From Sphingomonas sp. (GTDB lineage: Bacteria; Pseudomonadota; Alphaproteobacteria; Sphingomonadales; Sphingomonadaceae), in assembly GCF_004799495.1 (NCBI RefSeq), contig NZ_SSMY01000005.1:46508-110507 (forward strand): a DNA stretch of 64,000 nt, written 5' to 3'. The position numbers and the translations under genes are program-made. Positions 27,332 to 35,734 of this stretch are shown one piece after another; positions within the stretch are counted from its first letter, which is position 1, and the number at the start of each line of letters is the position of its first letter. The notes beneath the pieces are model-generated. The model was not told the DNA's origin and did not search any database. It was given only the letters and a program-made list of their open reading frames with translations.

Positions 27332-28077
27332 GACCCGAACGCTACCATGACCAGCCACACCGGGTAAGCTGCGATCGCCATCAGCGCACCGAGCGGCAAG
27401 CGGTCGGTCGCGCCGATCGGCCGGCCCCGCGCCATCGCCCCAATCACTGCCGCCAGCCCGACCACGCATGCGAGCAGCACGACGAACGGCAGCATCGCCC
27501 AGCCGACCCACAACCCGATCGCGCCGAGCAGCTTGGGATCGCCCCCGCCGAGCCCTTCGCGGGCACGAAGGTGCCGGTAGGCGAATCCGATCAGCCAGAG
27601 CGAGGCGAACCCGGCGACCGCGCCGATGAGCCGATCTGGCCACGCAGGCGGCGCGACCGCGATCGACGCCAGCCCCGCCAGTGCCAGCACGCCCGTCAAC
27701 GCGTCGGGCAACCAGAATTCGGCGACATCGAGCGCCGCCAGCGCGAGCAGCAGCCAGCCGAACACCGCCCCGGCGACTCCGATTGCCCCCGGCACGGCGT
27801 AACCGCTGATCGCGCCGAGCACCGCGCAACCCAGTTCGATCTGCCAGTGGCGCGGGTCGATCTTCGCGCGGCACGTCCTGCACTTGCCCCGCGCGAGCAT
27901 TCCGCTCAGCAACGGCACCAGCTCCCACGCTCGAAGCGTCCGCCCGCACCCGTCGCATGCCGACCGCCCGCCGATCACCGACCGACTCCGCGGCCAGCGA
28001 ATAACCAGCGTCGCGAGGAAACTCCCGACGATTGCGCCGAGCACGCCAAGTCCGGCGGGCCAGACCCAGTCAGCCAT
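27328..28077 (-). CDS. Prepilin peptidase, A24 family
   Basis: A 249-residue polytopic membrane protease of the PilD/GspO type. An N-terminal DiS_P_DiS domain carries the zinc-type cysteines C41/C44 and C66/C69 (CDGC, CRTC). The two catalytic aspartates are in LDVAEFWLPD and GGGDPKLLGAIG (GGGD at 177-180). It should cleave and possibly N-methylate type IV prepilin or pseudopilin leader peptides. No pilin or secretion genes lie nearby. Its start overlaps the end of the upstream small membrane protein gene by eight bases. Confidence 0.92.
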   Translation of the reverse strand: MADWVWPAGLGVLGAIVGSFLATLVIRWPRSRSVIGGRSACDGCGRTLRAWELVPLLSGMLARGKCRTCRAKIDPRHWQIELGCAVLGAISGYAVPGAIGVAGAVFGWLLLALAALDVAEFWLPDALTGVLALAGLASIAVAPPAWPDRLIGAVAGFASLWLIGFAYRHLRAREGLGGGDPKLLGAIGLWVGWAMLPFVVLLACVVGLAAVIGAMARGRPIGATDRLPLGALMAIAAYPVWLVMVAFGS

Positions 28078-28324
28078 TCGGCTTCTTGCGGATGAGATAG
28101 CGATAGATGCCGAACAGATTGACCCCGAACAGCACAGTGTTCTGCGTACCGAGAGCAAAGTCCTTCGACAATACCGCACCGGCGATCCAGCAGATCGACG
28201 ACCCGACGAACACGACGAATCCCCACCCGGTCACCTTTCGTCCGAGGTCGAACGACACCATCAGCGCGGCGATCATGCCGCTGATCGAGGCAGCCCATTT
28301 GAGGATCGTGATGAAGGTTTGCAT
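28070..28324 (-). CDS. Small three-helix membrane protein
   Basis: An 84-residue protein with three predicted membrane helices: FITILKWAASISGMIAALMV, GWGFVVFVGSSICWIAGAV and NTVLFGVNLFGIYRYLI, ending in RKKPNG. The three-helix layout recalls half-transporters of the SemiSWEET type, but the PQ motif is absent and I do not assign it. It is the first gene of the leftward five-gene run and overlaps the prepilin peptidase gene. Confidence 0.7.
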   Translation of the reverse strand: MQTFITILKWAASISGMIAALMVSFDLGRKVTGWGFVVFVGSSICWIAGAVLSKDFALGTQNTVLFGVNLFGIYRYLIRKKPNG

Positions 28325-28428
28325 GTCCCTCCCCTAGCCAAGGATGCTGGCGGCTCAAATGATTCACGGCAATTTGAATTTACGCCCTCGCGCGCCTAGA
28401 TCGCCCCCACCAATCCGGAGCCTCCATT

Positions 28429-29616
28429 ATGACCGCCGACCCGATCGTCATCCTGTCCTATGCCCGCACTCCGATGGGCAGCTTCCAGGGCTCACTGACG
28501 GGTGCGTCGGCGACTCAACTCGGCGCAACGGCGGTCAAGGGCGCGGTCGAGCGTGCGGGCGTCGACCCCAAGGATATCGAGCGAATCTACATGGGCTGCG
28601 TCCTCCCCGCCGGGCTCGGCCAGGCGCCCGCGCGGCAAGCGGCGATCGGTGCCGGGCTCGGCGATCATGTCGAGGCGACGACGGTCAACAAGATGTGCGG
28701 ATCGGGCATGCAGGCGGCGATCATGGGCGCGGAAGCGCTTGCGGCCGGGTCGGTCGACCTGCTCGTCGTTGGTGGCATGGAGAGCATGACCAACGCGCCG
28801 TATTTGTCGATGCGCCACCGCGGCGGCGCGCGGATCGGGCACGATGTGATGAAGGATCATATGTATCTCGACGGGCTCGAGGATGCGTACGAGCCGGGCA
28901 AGCTGATGGGCGCGTTCGCCGAGGATACCGCGCAGGACTATCAATTCACCCGCGCCGCGCAGGACGAGTACGCGATCGCCTCGCTCACCCGTGCGCAGGA
29001 AGCGCAGAACTCGGGCGCGTTCGACCGCGAGATAGTGCCGGTCGAGGTCGTTGGGCGGAAGGGCACAGACACGATCACGCGCGACGAACAGCCGGCCAAG
29101 GGCGACCCGTCAAAGATCCCCACGCTGCGCCCCGCCTTCTCCAAGGACGGCACGATCACCGCGGCCAACGCCTCGTCGATCTCGGACGGCGCGGCGGCGC
29201 TCGTGCTGACCCGCCAGTCAGTCGCCAACAAGCTCGGCAAGACGCCGGTCGCGCGGATCGTCGCGTCCGCGGCGCATGCGCACGCGCCGGCGCTGTTCAC
29301 CACCGCGCCGGTCAACGCGATGCAGAAGGTGCTCGACAAGGCCGGCTGGTCGGTCGGCGACGTCGACCTGTTCGAGGTCAACGAAGCGTTCGCGGTGGTC
29401 GCGATGATCGCGATGCACGACCTCGGCATTCCGCACGACAAGATCAACGTGCATGGGGGGGCGACCGCGCTCGGCCACCCGATCGGCGCGAGTGGCGCGC
29501 GTATCCTGACGACGCTCATTTCCGCGCTACAGACGCGCGGCGGGACCAAGGGCGTCGCGTCGCTGTGCATCGGCGGCGGCGAAGCGACCGCGTTCGCGGT
29601 AGAGCTGATCGGCTAA
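28429..29616 (+). CDS. Acetyl-CoA C-acetyltransferase (thiolase)
   Basis: A 395-residue thiolase that condenses or cleaves acetoacetyl-CoA-type substrates. The acyl-accepting Cys is C90 (VNKMCGSGMQ), and the C-terminal motifs NVHGGATALGHPIGASG (His) and SLCIGGGEA (base Cys) are intact. The sequence is closest to biosynthetic/ketogenic acetyl-CoA acetyltransferases rather than the long FadA type. It is monocistronic; its TAA overlaps the TAG of the convergent GNAT gene. Confidence 0.93.
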   Translation: MTADPIVILSYARTPMGSFQGSLTGASATQLGATAVKGAVERAGVDPKDIERIYMGCVLPAGLGQAPARQAAIGAGLGDHVEATTVNKMCGSGMQAAIMGAEALAAGSVDLLVVGGMESMTNAPYLSMRHRGGARIGHDVMKDHMYLDGLEDAYEPGKLMGAFAEDTAQDYQFTRAAQDEYAIASLTRAQEAQNSGAFDREIVPVEVVGRKGTDTITRDEQPAKGDPSKIPTLRPAFSKDGTITAANASSISDGAAALVLTRQSVANKLGKTPVARIVASAAHAHAPALFTTAPVNAMQKVLDKAGWSVGDVDLFEVNEAFAVVAMIAMHDLGIPHDKINVHGGATALGHPIGASGARILTTLISALQTRGGTKGVASLCIGGGEATAFAVELIG

Positions 29617-30068
29617 AGTGCCAGCGTGAAATAGCGGCTGAAGCTCGTGTCGGTGTAGTCACCGAACGGCTCGGTCTCGACGAAGCCGGCGGAGCAATAC
29701 AGCGCGTGCGCCGCTTCGAAAGGCGCGGTGCGGCCGGTTTCGAGGCTGAGCCGTCGGTATCCGCGCGTCCTTGCCTCGGCGATCATGTGGTCGAGCACGG
29801 CCCGTCCGACGCCACGGCGCAGCGCGGTTGGTGCGGTACGCATCGACTTCAGCTCACCATGCCCGGCGTCGAGGCGCTTCATCGCGCCCATGCCGAGCAG
29901 GTGACCGTCGTCCCATACCGTCCATACGGTGACGTCGGGGTGGCTGAGCCCCGACGAATCGAGCGCGAAAACGTGGCACGCCGGCGAATGCGCGTGCATC
30001 TCGCGCAGGTGGTATTCGACCAGCGCCGCCACTTCGGGCCGCGACAGGTCGTCGCGCTCGATCCTCAC
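29613..30068 (-). CDS. GNAT family N-acetyltransferase
   Basis: A 151-residue acetyltransferase starting at GTG (VRIERDDLSRPEVAAL). Motif A is MRTAPTALRRGVGRAVLDHM and motif B LYCSAGFVETEPFGDY. The tail DYTDTSFSRYFTLAL and the LREMHAHSP block resemble the YsnE/PhiO-type GNAT group, whose substrate is uncertain. The GTG lies seven bases after the stop of the SH3 gene; the frame extends further upstream but only through SH3-gene sequence. Confidence 0.85.
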   Translation of the reverse strand: MRIERDDLSRPEVAALVEYHLREMHAHSPACHVFALDSSGLSHPDVTVWTVWDDGHLLGMGAMKRLDAGHGELKSMRTAPTALRRGVGRAVLDHMIAEARTRGYRRLSLETGRTAPFEAAHALYCSAGFVETEPFGDYTDTSFSRYFTLAL

Positions 30069-30075
30069 GCGCCAG

Positions 30076-30576
30076 CTATTCCAGCGTTTCGGTCGGATCG
30101 ACGCCCCAGATGTGGCTGACCTCGACGAACCCCCCGCGGCCCTTGACGTCAAGGTAGCACCAGCCGTTGCCGCACTGGTTGACCTTGCCGACCACGCCGG
30201 GCGCCGCGCGCCAGTTGACCTTGCCGGCGTAGCGCGGGCTGTCGCGCAGTTCGGCCACGTCGCCCATCACCATCGCGGTCCGCGTGTCGCTGATCAGGTT
30301 TGCCTGCATCCAGCCCTGCGTACCACCCGGATCCTCGACCTTGCGCCACAGCGCGCCGGCCCCCTTTTCCTTGAAATTCTCGACCACCTTCACCGGCAAA
30401 CCGGGGCGGACATAGCGCCAGCTGATCGGATAGTTGCGCCCCGGGCCGGTGCGCATCCGCGCTTCGGACGCCTGAATCGACCCGAAATAGGGCGGCTTCT
30501 TCTCGACCAGCGCCGCCACCGCCGGCACCGCGAGGCCGAGCGCCGCGATCATCGTCATTGCCTTCGCCATCCGCAT
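30076..30576 (-). CDS. Secreted SH3-domain protein
   Basis: A 166-residue protein with a signal peptide (AKAMTMIAALGLAVPAVAA) and two bacterial SH3-like repeats, the first around ARMRTGPGRNYPISWRYV and the second around LRDSPRYAGKVNWRAAPGVVGKV. The module binds cell wall or proline peptides; this matches the SH3_4 family of alphaproteobacterial exported proteins. AAGGGG lies six bases before the ATG at 30576. It is divergent from the hydroxyacid dehydrogenase gene and coupled to the downstream GNAT gene. Confidence 0.88.
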   Translation of the reverse strand: MRMAKAMTMIAALGLAVPAVAALVEKKPPYFGSIQASEARMRTGPGRNYPISWRYVRPGLPVKVVENFKEKGAGALWRKVEDPGGTQGWMQANLISDTRTAMVMGDVAELRDSPRYAGKVNWRAAPGVVGKVNQCGNGWCYLDVKGRGGFVEVSHIWGVDPTETLE

Positions 30577-30676
30577 GGCAAACCCCTTCTTAACCCATCG
30601 AGTCGTTCTGTATCGCGTGCGCGCACCCCGCATCAACCGAGTTGACCTGCACCGAAACCCCCGCCAAGCCGCGAAC

Positions 30677-31669
30677 ATGCCCAATTCGAGACGAAAACCT
30701 CGGGTGATCGTGACGCGCGAATTGAGCGATGCGGTGATGGACCGCATGGCCGAACTGTTCGACACGCAGCTCAACCGCGACGATATCGCGATGACGCGCG
30801 AGCAACTGATCGCGGCGATCCAGGACGCCGACGTGCTCGTCCCGACCGTCACCGACGCGATCGACGAGGATCTGATCGAGGCAGCGGGCGACCGGCTGAA
30901 GCTGATCGCCAATTTCGGCAACGGCGTCGACCATATCGACTTGAAGGCGGCGCGCGCGCGCGGCATCCTGGTCACCAACACGCCCGGCGTGCTGACCGAC
31001 GACACCGCCGACATGACGATGGCGCTGATCCTGTCGGTGCCGCGGCGGCTGGCCGAGGGCGAAAAGCTCGCGCGGTCGGGCGAATGGCGCGGGTGGAGCC
31101 CGGGCGCCATGCTGGGCCACCGGATCGGCGGCAAGACGCTGGGCATCGTCGGGATGGGCCGGATCGGCCAGGCGGTCGCGGCGCGCGCGCGTGGCTTCGG
31201 GCTGACGGTGCATTACCACAACCGCCATCGCTTGCCGGAGGCGCTCGAAGCGCAACTCGGGGCGACGTGGCACGCTGACCTCGACGAGATGCTCGCCGGG
31301 TCGGACTTCGTCACGATCCACACGCCGCACACCGACCAGACCGAACACGTCATCGACGCGCGGCGGCTCGGCCTGCTCAAGCCCGAAGCGTATCTGATCA
31401 ACACCTCGCGCGGCACCGCGATCGACGAAGCCGCCCTGATCGATGCGCTGGAGGCCGGCAGGATCGCCGGCGCGGGGCTCGACGTGTTCGAACACGAACC
31501 GGCGATCGACCCGCGGCTGCTCGCCTTGTCCAACGTCGTGCTGCTCCCGCACATGGGATCGGCGACCTACGAAGCGCGCACCGCCACCGGCGAACGCGTG
31601 ATCAGCAACATCCAGCACTGGGCAGACGGTCATCGGCCACCCGATCAGGTATTGGAGGGGTGGATATGA
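30677..31669 (+). CDS. D-isomer-specific 2-hydroxyacid dehydrogenase (glyoxylate/hydroxypyruvate reductase-like)
   Basis: A 330-residue NAD(P)-dependent dehydrogenase. The Rossmann motif is GMGRIG (159-164). The catalytic Arg sits in NTSRGTAIDE, the Glu in VFEHEPAI and the His in LLPHMGSATYEAR. ANFGNGVDHIDL is the substrate-binding loop of glyoxylate/hydroxypyruvate/glycerate dehydrogenases, so one of these is the likely activity. The ATG of MPNSRRKPRV was preferred over an upstream in-frame start inside the divergent promoter region. Its TGA overlaps the next gene (ATGA). Confidence 0.9.
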   Translation: MPNSRRKPRVIVTRELSDAVMDRMAELFDTQLNRDDIAMTREQLIAAIQDADVLVPTVTDAIDEDLIEAAGDRLKLIANFGNGVDHIDLKAARARGILVTNTPGVLTDDTADMTMALILSVPRRLAEGEKLARSGEWRGWSPGAMLGHRIGGKTLGIVGMGRIGQAVAARARGFGLTVHYHNRHRLPEALEAQLGATWHADLDEMLAGSDFVTIHTPHTDQTEHVIDARRLGLLKPEAYLINTSRGTAIDEAALIDALEAGRIAGAGLDVFEHEPAIDPRLLALSNVVLLPHMGSATYEARTATGERVISNIQHWADGHRPPDQVLEGWI

Positions 31670-32172
31670 CGTTGCGAGACCTGGGGCTGGCGCTCCTCGT
31701 ATCGATCGGCACGGCGGCCCCGGCGCTCGCGCAGGATGCCGATAGCGCGGGCTGGCCATTGCCGCGCAACGACGTGCCGGGAACGCCATCCGCCAGCCCG
31801 ACGGTCGACGACTGCGCTAGGAAAGCGTGCATCTATCTGGTCAACCTGTCCAACCACCGCGTGACGCAGTTCCGGTATGCGACCGCGCCGGACAAGAGCA
31901 GCCTCCCGCAGTGGAGCGGCAACCAGTTCGCGCCCAATTACGATTTCTATTCGAAGCGCTGGACCGCCTGGTACCCGCCCAAGCTCGCCGGCTGCATCCT
32001 CGCGCTCAAGGTGGTGATGTCGCTCGACGGCAAGGACCATGAGGAAAGCGGGACGTTCGACGTCTGCGCGAACCCGACGCTGTTGTTCACCATCCAGGAC
32101 CCTACCGAGCCAAGAGGCACGGTCACGGTCGATCCGCTCCCGGACGATCCCGCGCCCGCGGCTAAACCCTGA
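31666..32172 (+). CDS. Secreted hypothetical protein
   Basis: A 168-residue protein with a signal peptide (TLRDLGLALLVSIGTAAPALAQ). The mature part has Cys pairs (DDCARKACIYLVN, AGCILA, DVCANP) that could form disulfides, and tryptophan/tyrosine-rich strands (FYSKRWTAWYPPK). No family recognised. GGAGGGG lies five bases before the ATG at 31666, which overlaps the dehydrogenase stop; a GTG two codons earlier is less well placed. It converges on the next gene with a gap of three bases. Confidence 0.75.
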   Translation: MTLRDLGLALLVSIGTAAPALAQDADSAGWPLPRNDVPGTPSASPTVDDCARKACIYLVNLSNHRVTQFRYATAPDKSSLPQWSGNQFAPNYDFYSKRWTAWYPPKLAGCILALKVVMSLDGKDHEESGTFDVCANPTLLFTIQDPTEPRGTVTVDPLPDDPAPAAKP

Positions 32173-32175
32173 CGC

Positions 32176-33579
32176 TCAATCCCCGGTCAAAATCCGGTCG
32201 ACCAGCTGTTTCACCGTGGGCACGAAGCCGTTCGAATAGAACGGGTCCTTCTTGAAATTGTACGCGCCGTGGCCCGCGAACATCAGATTGCGGTCGGTGT
32301 CGCCGCCGTGCGCGATATCCTGCAGCGTCTTCTGGATGCAGAAGCTGCGTGGGTCGGCGAGACGGCCGGTCGAGTTGGTCTCGCTGTCCTTCCATGACGA
32401 GAAGGCGCACTGGCTGAGGCACCCCATGCAGTCGGCCTGATCCTTGCGGATTTCGGCCTTCTCCGCCGGCGTCACGAAGACGAGCGTGTTATCGGGCGTC
32501 TTGAGTGCATCGGTGAAACCGTGCCCGAACCATTCGCGCGCGCGGAGCAGATCGTTGCGCGTCACCCAGAAATTCTTGCCCTTCACCCCGACGTCGAGCT
32601 GGAACGTGTGGTCACCGGCTTCCTGCGTCGAGAACGCGATCTGGCGCTCCGACCGCGCTTCGAGCGCGCGGAGGAACGGGTTGCGCACCGCCGATGAATA
32701 AAAACCGGTCGGCGAGAAGCGGTGGAGCAGCACCTCGCCCGGCTCGATGTCCATCAGCTTGGCTTTCCAACCGTCGGGGATCGGGCTTTCCTGAGTCAGC
32801 AGCGGTCGCGTACCGAACTGAAAGACGATCTGACCGAGCTCGGGATTGTCGATCCAGTCGTTCCAGTCGCGCAGATACCAGACGCCGCCGGCCATCACGA
32901 TCGGGGTCGAATCGGGAATGCCGCCCTCACGCATCGTCTCGCGCAATTCCTTGACGCGCGGGTACGGGTCCTGCGGCTTCAATGGGTCTTCGGCGTTCGA
33001 CAGCCCGTTGTGCCCGCCGGCGAGCCACGGATCCTCGTACACCACCGCCGCGAGCCATTCGGCGGCCTTCGAATAGGCGCGCTTCCACAGCGCGCGGAAC
33101 GCTCGGCCCGAGCTCACAATTGGTAGATAGTTCACGTTGTAGGACGCTGCGATCTCGGACAATTTGTACGGCATGCCCGCGCCGCATGTCACCCCGGCGA
33201 CGAGCCCGCGCGTGCGCTCCAGCACACCGTGCAGCACGCGCTGCGCGCCGCCCATTTCCCACAGCACGTTGATGTTGATCGCACCCTTGCCGCCGGCGAT
33301 GTCAAACGCCCGCTTGACCTGCTGCACCGCGCCTTCGATCGCGAAGTCGATCAGTTCCTCGTGCCGTTCGCGCCGAGTCAGCGCCTTGTAGATCTGCGGG
33401 ATGATCTTGCCGTCGGGGTCGTAGCTGTCGGCGTTGACCGCGCTGACCGTGCCGATCCCGCCCGCCGCCGCCCAGGCACCCGCCGAAGCGTGGTTGGTTG
33501 CCGCGACGCCCTTCCCGCCCTCGACCAGCGGCCAGACCTCCCGGCCGTTGTAAATGATGGGCTTCAGGCCTTTGAACAC
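32176..33579 (-). CDS. Nitronate monooxygenase/FMN-dependent oxidoreductase-like protein with C-terminal cysteine cluster
   Basis: A 467-residue TIM-barrel flavoenzyme of the 2-nitropropane-dioxygenase family. GKGVAATNHASAGAWAAAGG, LVAGVTCGAGMPYKLSEIA and PIVMAGGVWYLRDW correspond to the FMN-binding core. The GTG at 33579 was chosen because AGGAG lies six bases upstream; a TTG seven codons earlier has none. The protein is about 100 residues longer than typical nitronate monooxygenases, and the extra C-terminal part carries C384-x2-C387-x3-C391 and C414, which looks like a metal or iron-sulfur site. The substrate is unknown. Confidence 0.85.
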   Translation of the reverse strand: MFKGLKPIIYNGREVWPLVEGGKGVAATNHASAGAWAAAGGIGTVSAVNADSYDPDGKIIPQIYKALTRRERHEELIDFAIEGAVQQVKRAFDIAGGKGAININVLWEMGGAQRVLHGVLERTRGLVAGVTCGAGMPYKLSEIAASYNVNYLPIVSSGRAFRALWKRAYSKAAEWLAAVVYEDPWLAGGHNGLSNAEDPLKPQDPYPRVKELRETMREGGIPDSTPIVMAGGVWYLRDWNDWIDNPELGQIVFQFGTRPLLTQESPIPDGWKAKLMDIEPGEVLLHRFSPTGFYSSAVRNPFLRALEARSERQIAFSTQEAGDHTFQLDVGVKGKNFWVTRNDLLRAREWFGHGFTDALKTPDNTLVFVTPAEKAEIRKDQADCMGCLSQCAFSSWKDSETNSTGRLADPRSFCIQKTLQDIAHGGDTDRNLMFAGHGAYNFKKDPFYSNGFVPTVKQLVDRILTGD

Positions 33580-33646
33580 TTCTATCTCCTGGGACAGCAA
33601 CGCACCGATATAGCGACTGGATGCGTGCGTGCGAGCAAATAGCGAC

Positions 33647-34783
33647 TTAGGTTAGGCTGCCTGCCCTACCCGCCGCTTCCTCGTACAACGCGCGATAGGC
33701 GGCGATCATTGTCTTCTCGTCATATTCGGCAACAGCCTTGGCGCGATTGAGCTTGCCGACGGTCGCGCGGCCCGCGGGATTCGCCGCCGCCTCCTGAATG
33801 ACATCGCGCAAGCCCACCTCGTTGCGGTGCTGGTCGATCAACGGCCAGTTCTCGCGGCACACCATGTGCAGCATGTCGCCGACATTGGGCGCCGCGATCG
33901 GCAGGCCGGCGGCCATGCCCTCGACCACCGAGATCGGGAATTGCTCGCTCAGCGACGACAGCGCCATGATATCGAACAGCCCAACATATTCGTGCGGGTT
34001 GGGCAGGAAACCGGGCATGACGAGTTGATCGGTCATGCCCATGTTCGCCGCCGTCTGTTCTATCTTCGCACGTTCCGGCCCCTCGCCGACGATCACCAGC
34101 CGGATGCGCGCCGGGCATCCCGCCACCGCGCGGACCAGCGCGGGAAGGTTCTTGACCTCGCGCAGCCCTGCCAGTGCACCGACCACGACCTCGCCCGGTT
34201 TACGCACAAAGCCGGGAATCGCCTTCGGGTCGGGCGTCCGCGCATAGAGCGAGGTCTGGATACCATTCGCGATGCGATGCAGTTTGGGCGGCCCAATCTT
34301 CCACACCGTCTTGGCGAGATGCTCGAGCGTCGCCGACGGCACCACGACCGCGTCCGCCGCGCCGAACGCGAGCCGGCGATAGACGGTGCGCCGCGTCTTG
34401 AGCCGTGCGGCCTCGTCGGCGTTGAACCCGTCCTCGTGGTGGACGATCGGCGGCGCGCCCTTGGGGAAGGCGCGCTTGGCCATCACCGCGTCGATCCCGC
34501 CCCAATTGTAGCTGAGCACCAGGTCGAAACGGCGCATGTATTTCGCGATCGCCTCGAACCGCGCGGGCGACGGGCGGCCGGTGAGCGGCGGCGGGTTTTG
34601 CGCGATCTCGTAGGCGATCCCCTTGGCGATCGCGTCACGCGCGCCCAGCGCGTCGGGCATTCCCGACACGATCGTATGCCGGGCGCGGTCGCCGAACGCA
34701 TTCATCAACCGGACGGCGCGCGCTTCCTTGCCGCCCAGGTCGAACGACGAATGCATGTGCAGGATGTTGAGCGGCGCGGGCAT
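33647..34783 (-). CDS. Family 4 glycosyltransferase
   Basis: A 378-residue GT-B glycosyltransferase. The N-terminal domain starts NILHMHSSFDLGGKEARAVRL, the typical acceptor-side G-loop; the C-terminal donor domain has VVVGALAGLREVKNLPALVRA and the E-x7-E-type segment SLSEQFPISVVEGMAAGLPI. Donor and acceptor cannot be inferred. It is not in a polysaccharide cluster; neighbours are a hydrolase and the flavoenzyme. Confidence 0.9.
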   Translation of the reverse strand: MPAPLNILHMHSSFDLGGKEARAVRLMNAFGDRARHTIVSGMPDALGARDAIAKGIAYEIAQNPPPLTGRPSPARFEAIAKYMRRFDLVLSYNWGGIDAVMAKRAFPKGAPPIVHHEDGFNADEAARLKTRRTVYRRLAFGAADAVVVPSATLEHLAKTVWKIGPPKLHRIANGIQTSLYARTPDPKAIPGFVRKPGEVVVGALAGLREVKNLPALVRAVAGCPARIRLVIVGEGPERAKIEQTAANMGMTDQLVMPGFLPNPHEYVGLFDIMALSSLSEQFPISVVEGMAAGLPIAAPNVGDMLHMVCRENWPLIDQHRNEVGLRDVIQEAAANPAGRATVGKLNRAKAVAEYDEKTMIAAYRALYEEAAGRAGSLT

Positions 34784-34821
34784 GAAGGCCCCTACCCAGC
34801 TTCGTGCCCGCCGATCAAGCG

Positions 34822-35697
34822 TTAGGCGCCGACCGGTTCGCGCGCGACCCGGTCGAGCAACCGGTCGATTCCCGCCGCCGCTTCGCGCTCGGTCAGCAGC
34901 GGGGTGTGGCCCACGTCAGGCACCGTCACCAGCTCGGCCTGGTCCAGCCGGGCGAGCATTTTCGCCGCGGTCGCTTCGCCCAGCACGTCCGACCGCGCGC
35001 CGCGCACGATGAGGGTCGGCACATGCTTCAACGCATCGAACGCCGCCCACATGTCCGGCCCCGTCTCGTTCCCCGGCACACGGAACGGTTCGGCGATCTT
35101 CATGTCGTAATCGAGCACGATCCGCCCCGCGCTATTGAGCCGGTACAACCGCTTCGCCATCGCCAGCCAATCCTCGATCGAATGGTTCGGATAGACGTCG
35201 GCGTTACCCTCCTGCACCGCGCGGGCGGCGTGCATCCAGGTCGGCCAGGTGTTCGACTTGCCGACATAGGAACGGATGCGGCCCAGCCCCGCCGCCTCGA
35301 TCTCCGGCCCGACATCGTTGAGCAACACGCCCGCCAGCTTCTCCGGTGCGGTCGCCGCGAGCAGCATCGCGACGATCCCGCCAAGCGAGGTGCCGAACGC
35401 GACGTAGCGATCTATGCCAAGCTCCGCGAGCAGCGCCTCGACGTCCTTGACGTAGGTCGTCGGAACGTAGCTCATCGGATCCTTGGCCGCCCCGCTCCCG
35501 CCGCGCCCACGGAAATTGACCGCGATGACGCGCCACTCGCCCGCCAGCCGCTCGGCCACCTCCTCGAAATCGCGCGCGTTGCGAGTCAGGCCGGCGAGAC
35601 ACAGGATTGGCGGGCGATCCTCGCGCCCCGGATAGTCGCGATAGTGCAGCCGCACCTCGTCGTCCGACTCCCAGTAGCGATTTTCGTAAGCCGACAT
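34822..35697 (-). CDS. Alpha/beta hydrolase
   Basis: A 291-residue alpha/beta-hydrolase. The oxyanion region is LCLAGLTRNARDF, the nucleophile S104 in FGTSLGGIVA, the acid Asp in IVRGARSD and the His in VPDVGHTPLL. The RGRGGSG segment after strand 3 resembles hydrolases acting on small esters, lactones or C-C bonds. I chose the ATG at 35697 (MSAYENRYWE) over a start 13 codons upstream. It is divergent from selO with only 37 bases between the starts. Confidence 0.9.
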   Translation of the reverse strand: MSAYENRYWESDDEVRLHYRDYPGREDRPPILCLAGLTRNARDFEEVAERLAGEWRVIAVNFRGRGGSGAAKDPMSYVPTTYVKDVEALLAELGIDRYVAFGTSLGGIVAMLLAATAPEKLAGVLLNDVGPEIEAAGLGRIRSYVGKSNTWPTWMHAARAVQEGNADVYPNHSIEDWLAMAKRLYRLNSAGRIVLDYDMKIAEPFRVPGNETGPDMWAAFDALKHVPTLIVRGARSDVLGEATAAKMLARLDQAELVTVPDVGHTPLLTEREAAAGIDRLLDRVAREPVGA

Positions 35698-35734
35698 GGT
35701 TGCGTCCTCTTGGGCGACACCGCCATATTGCCGC

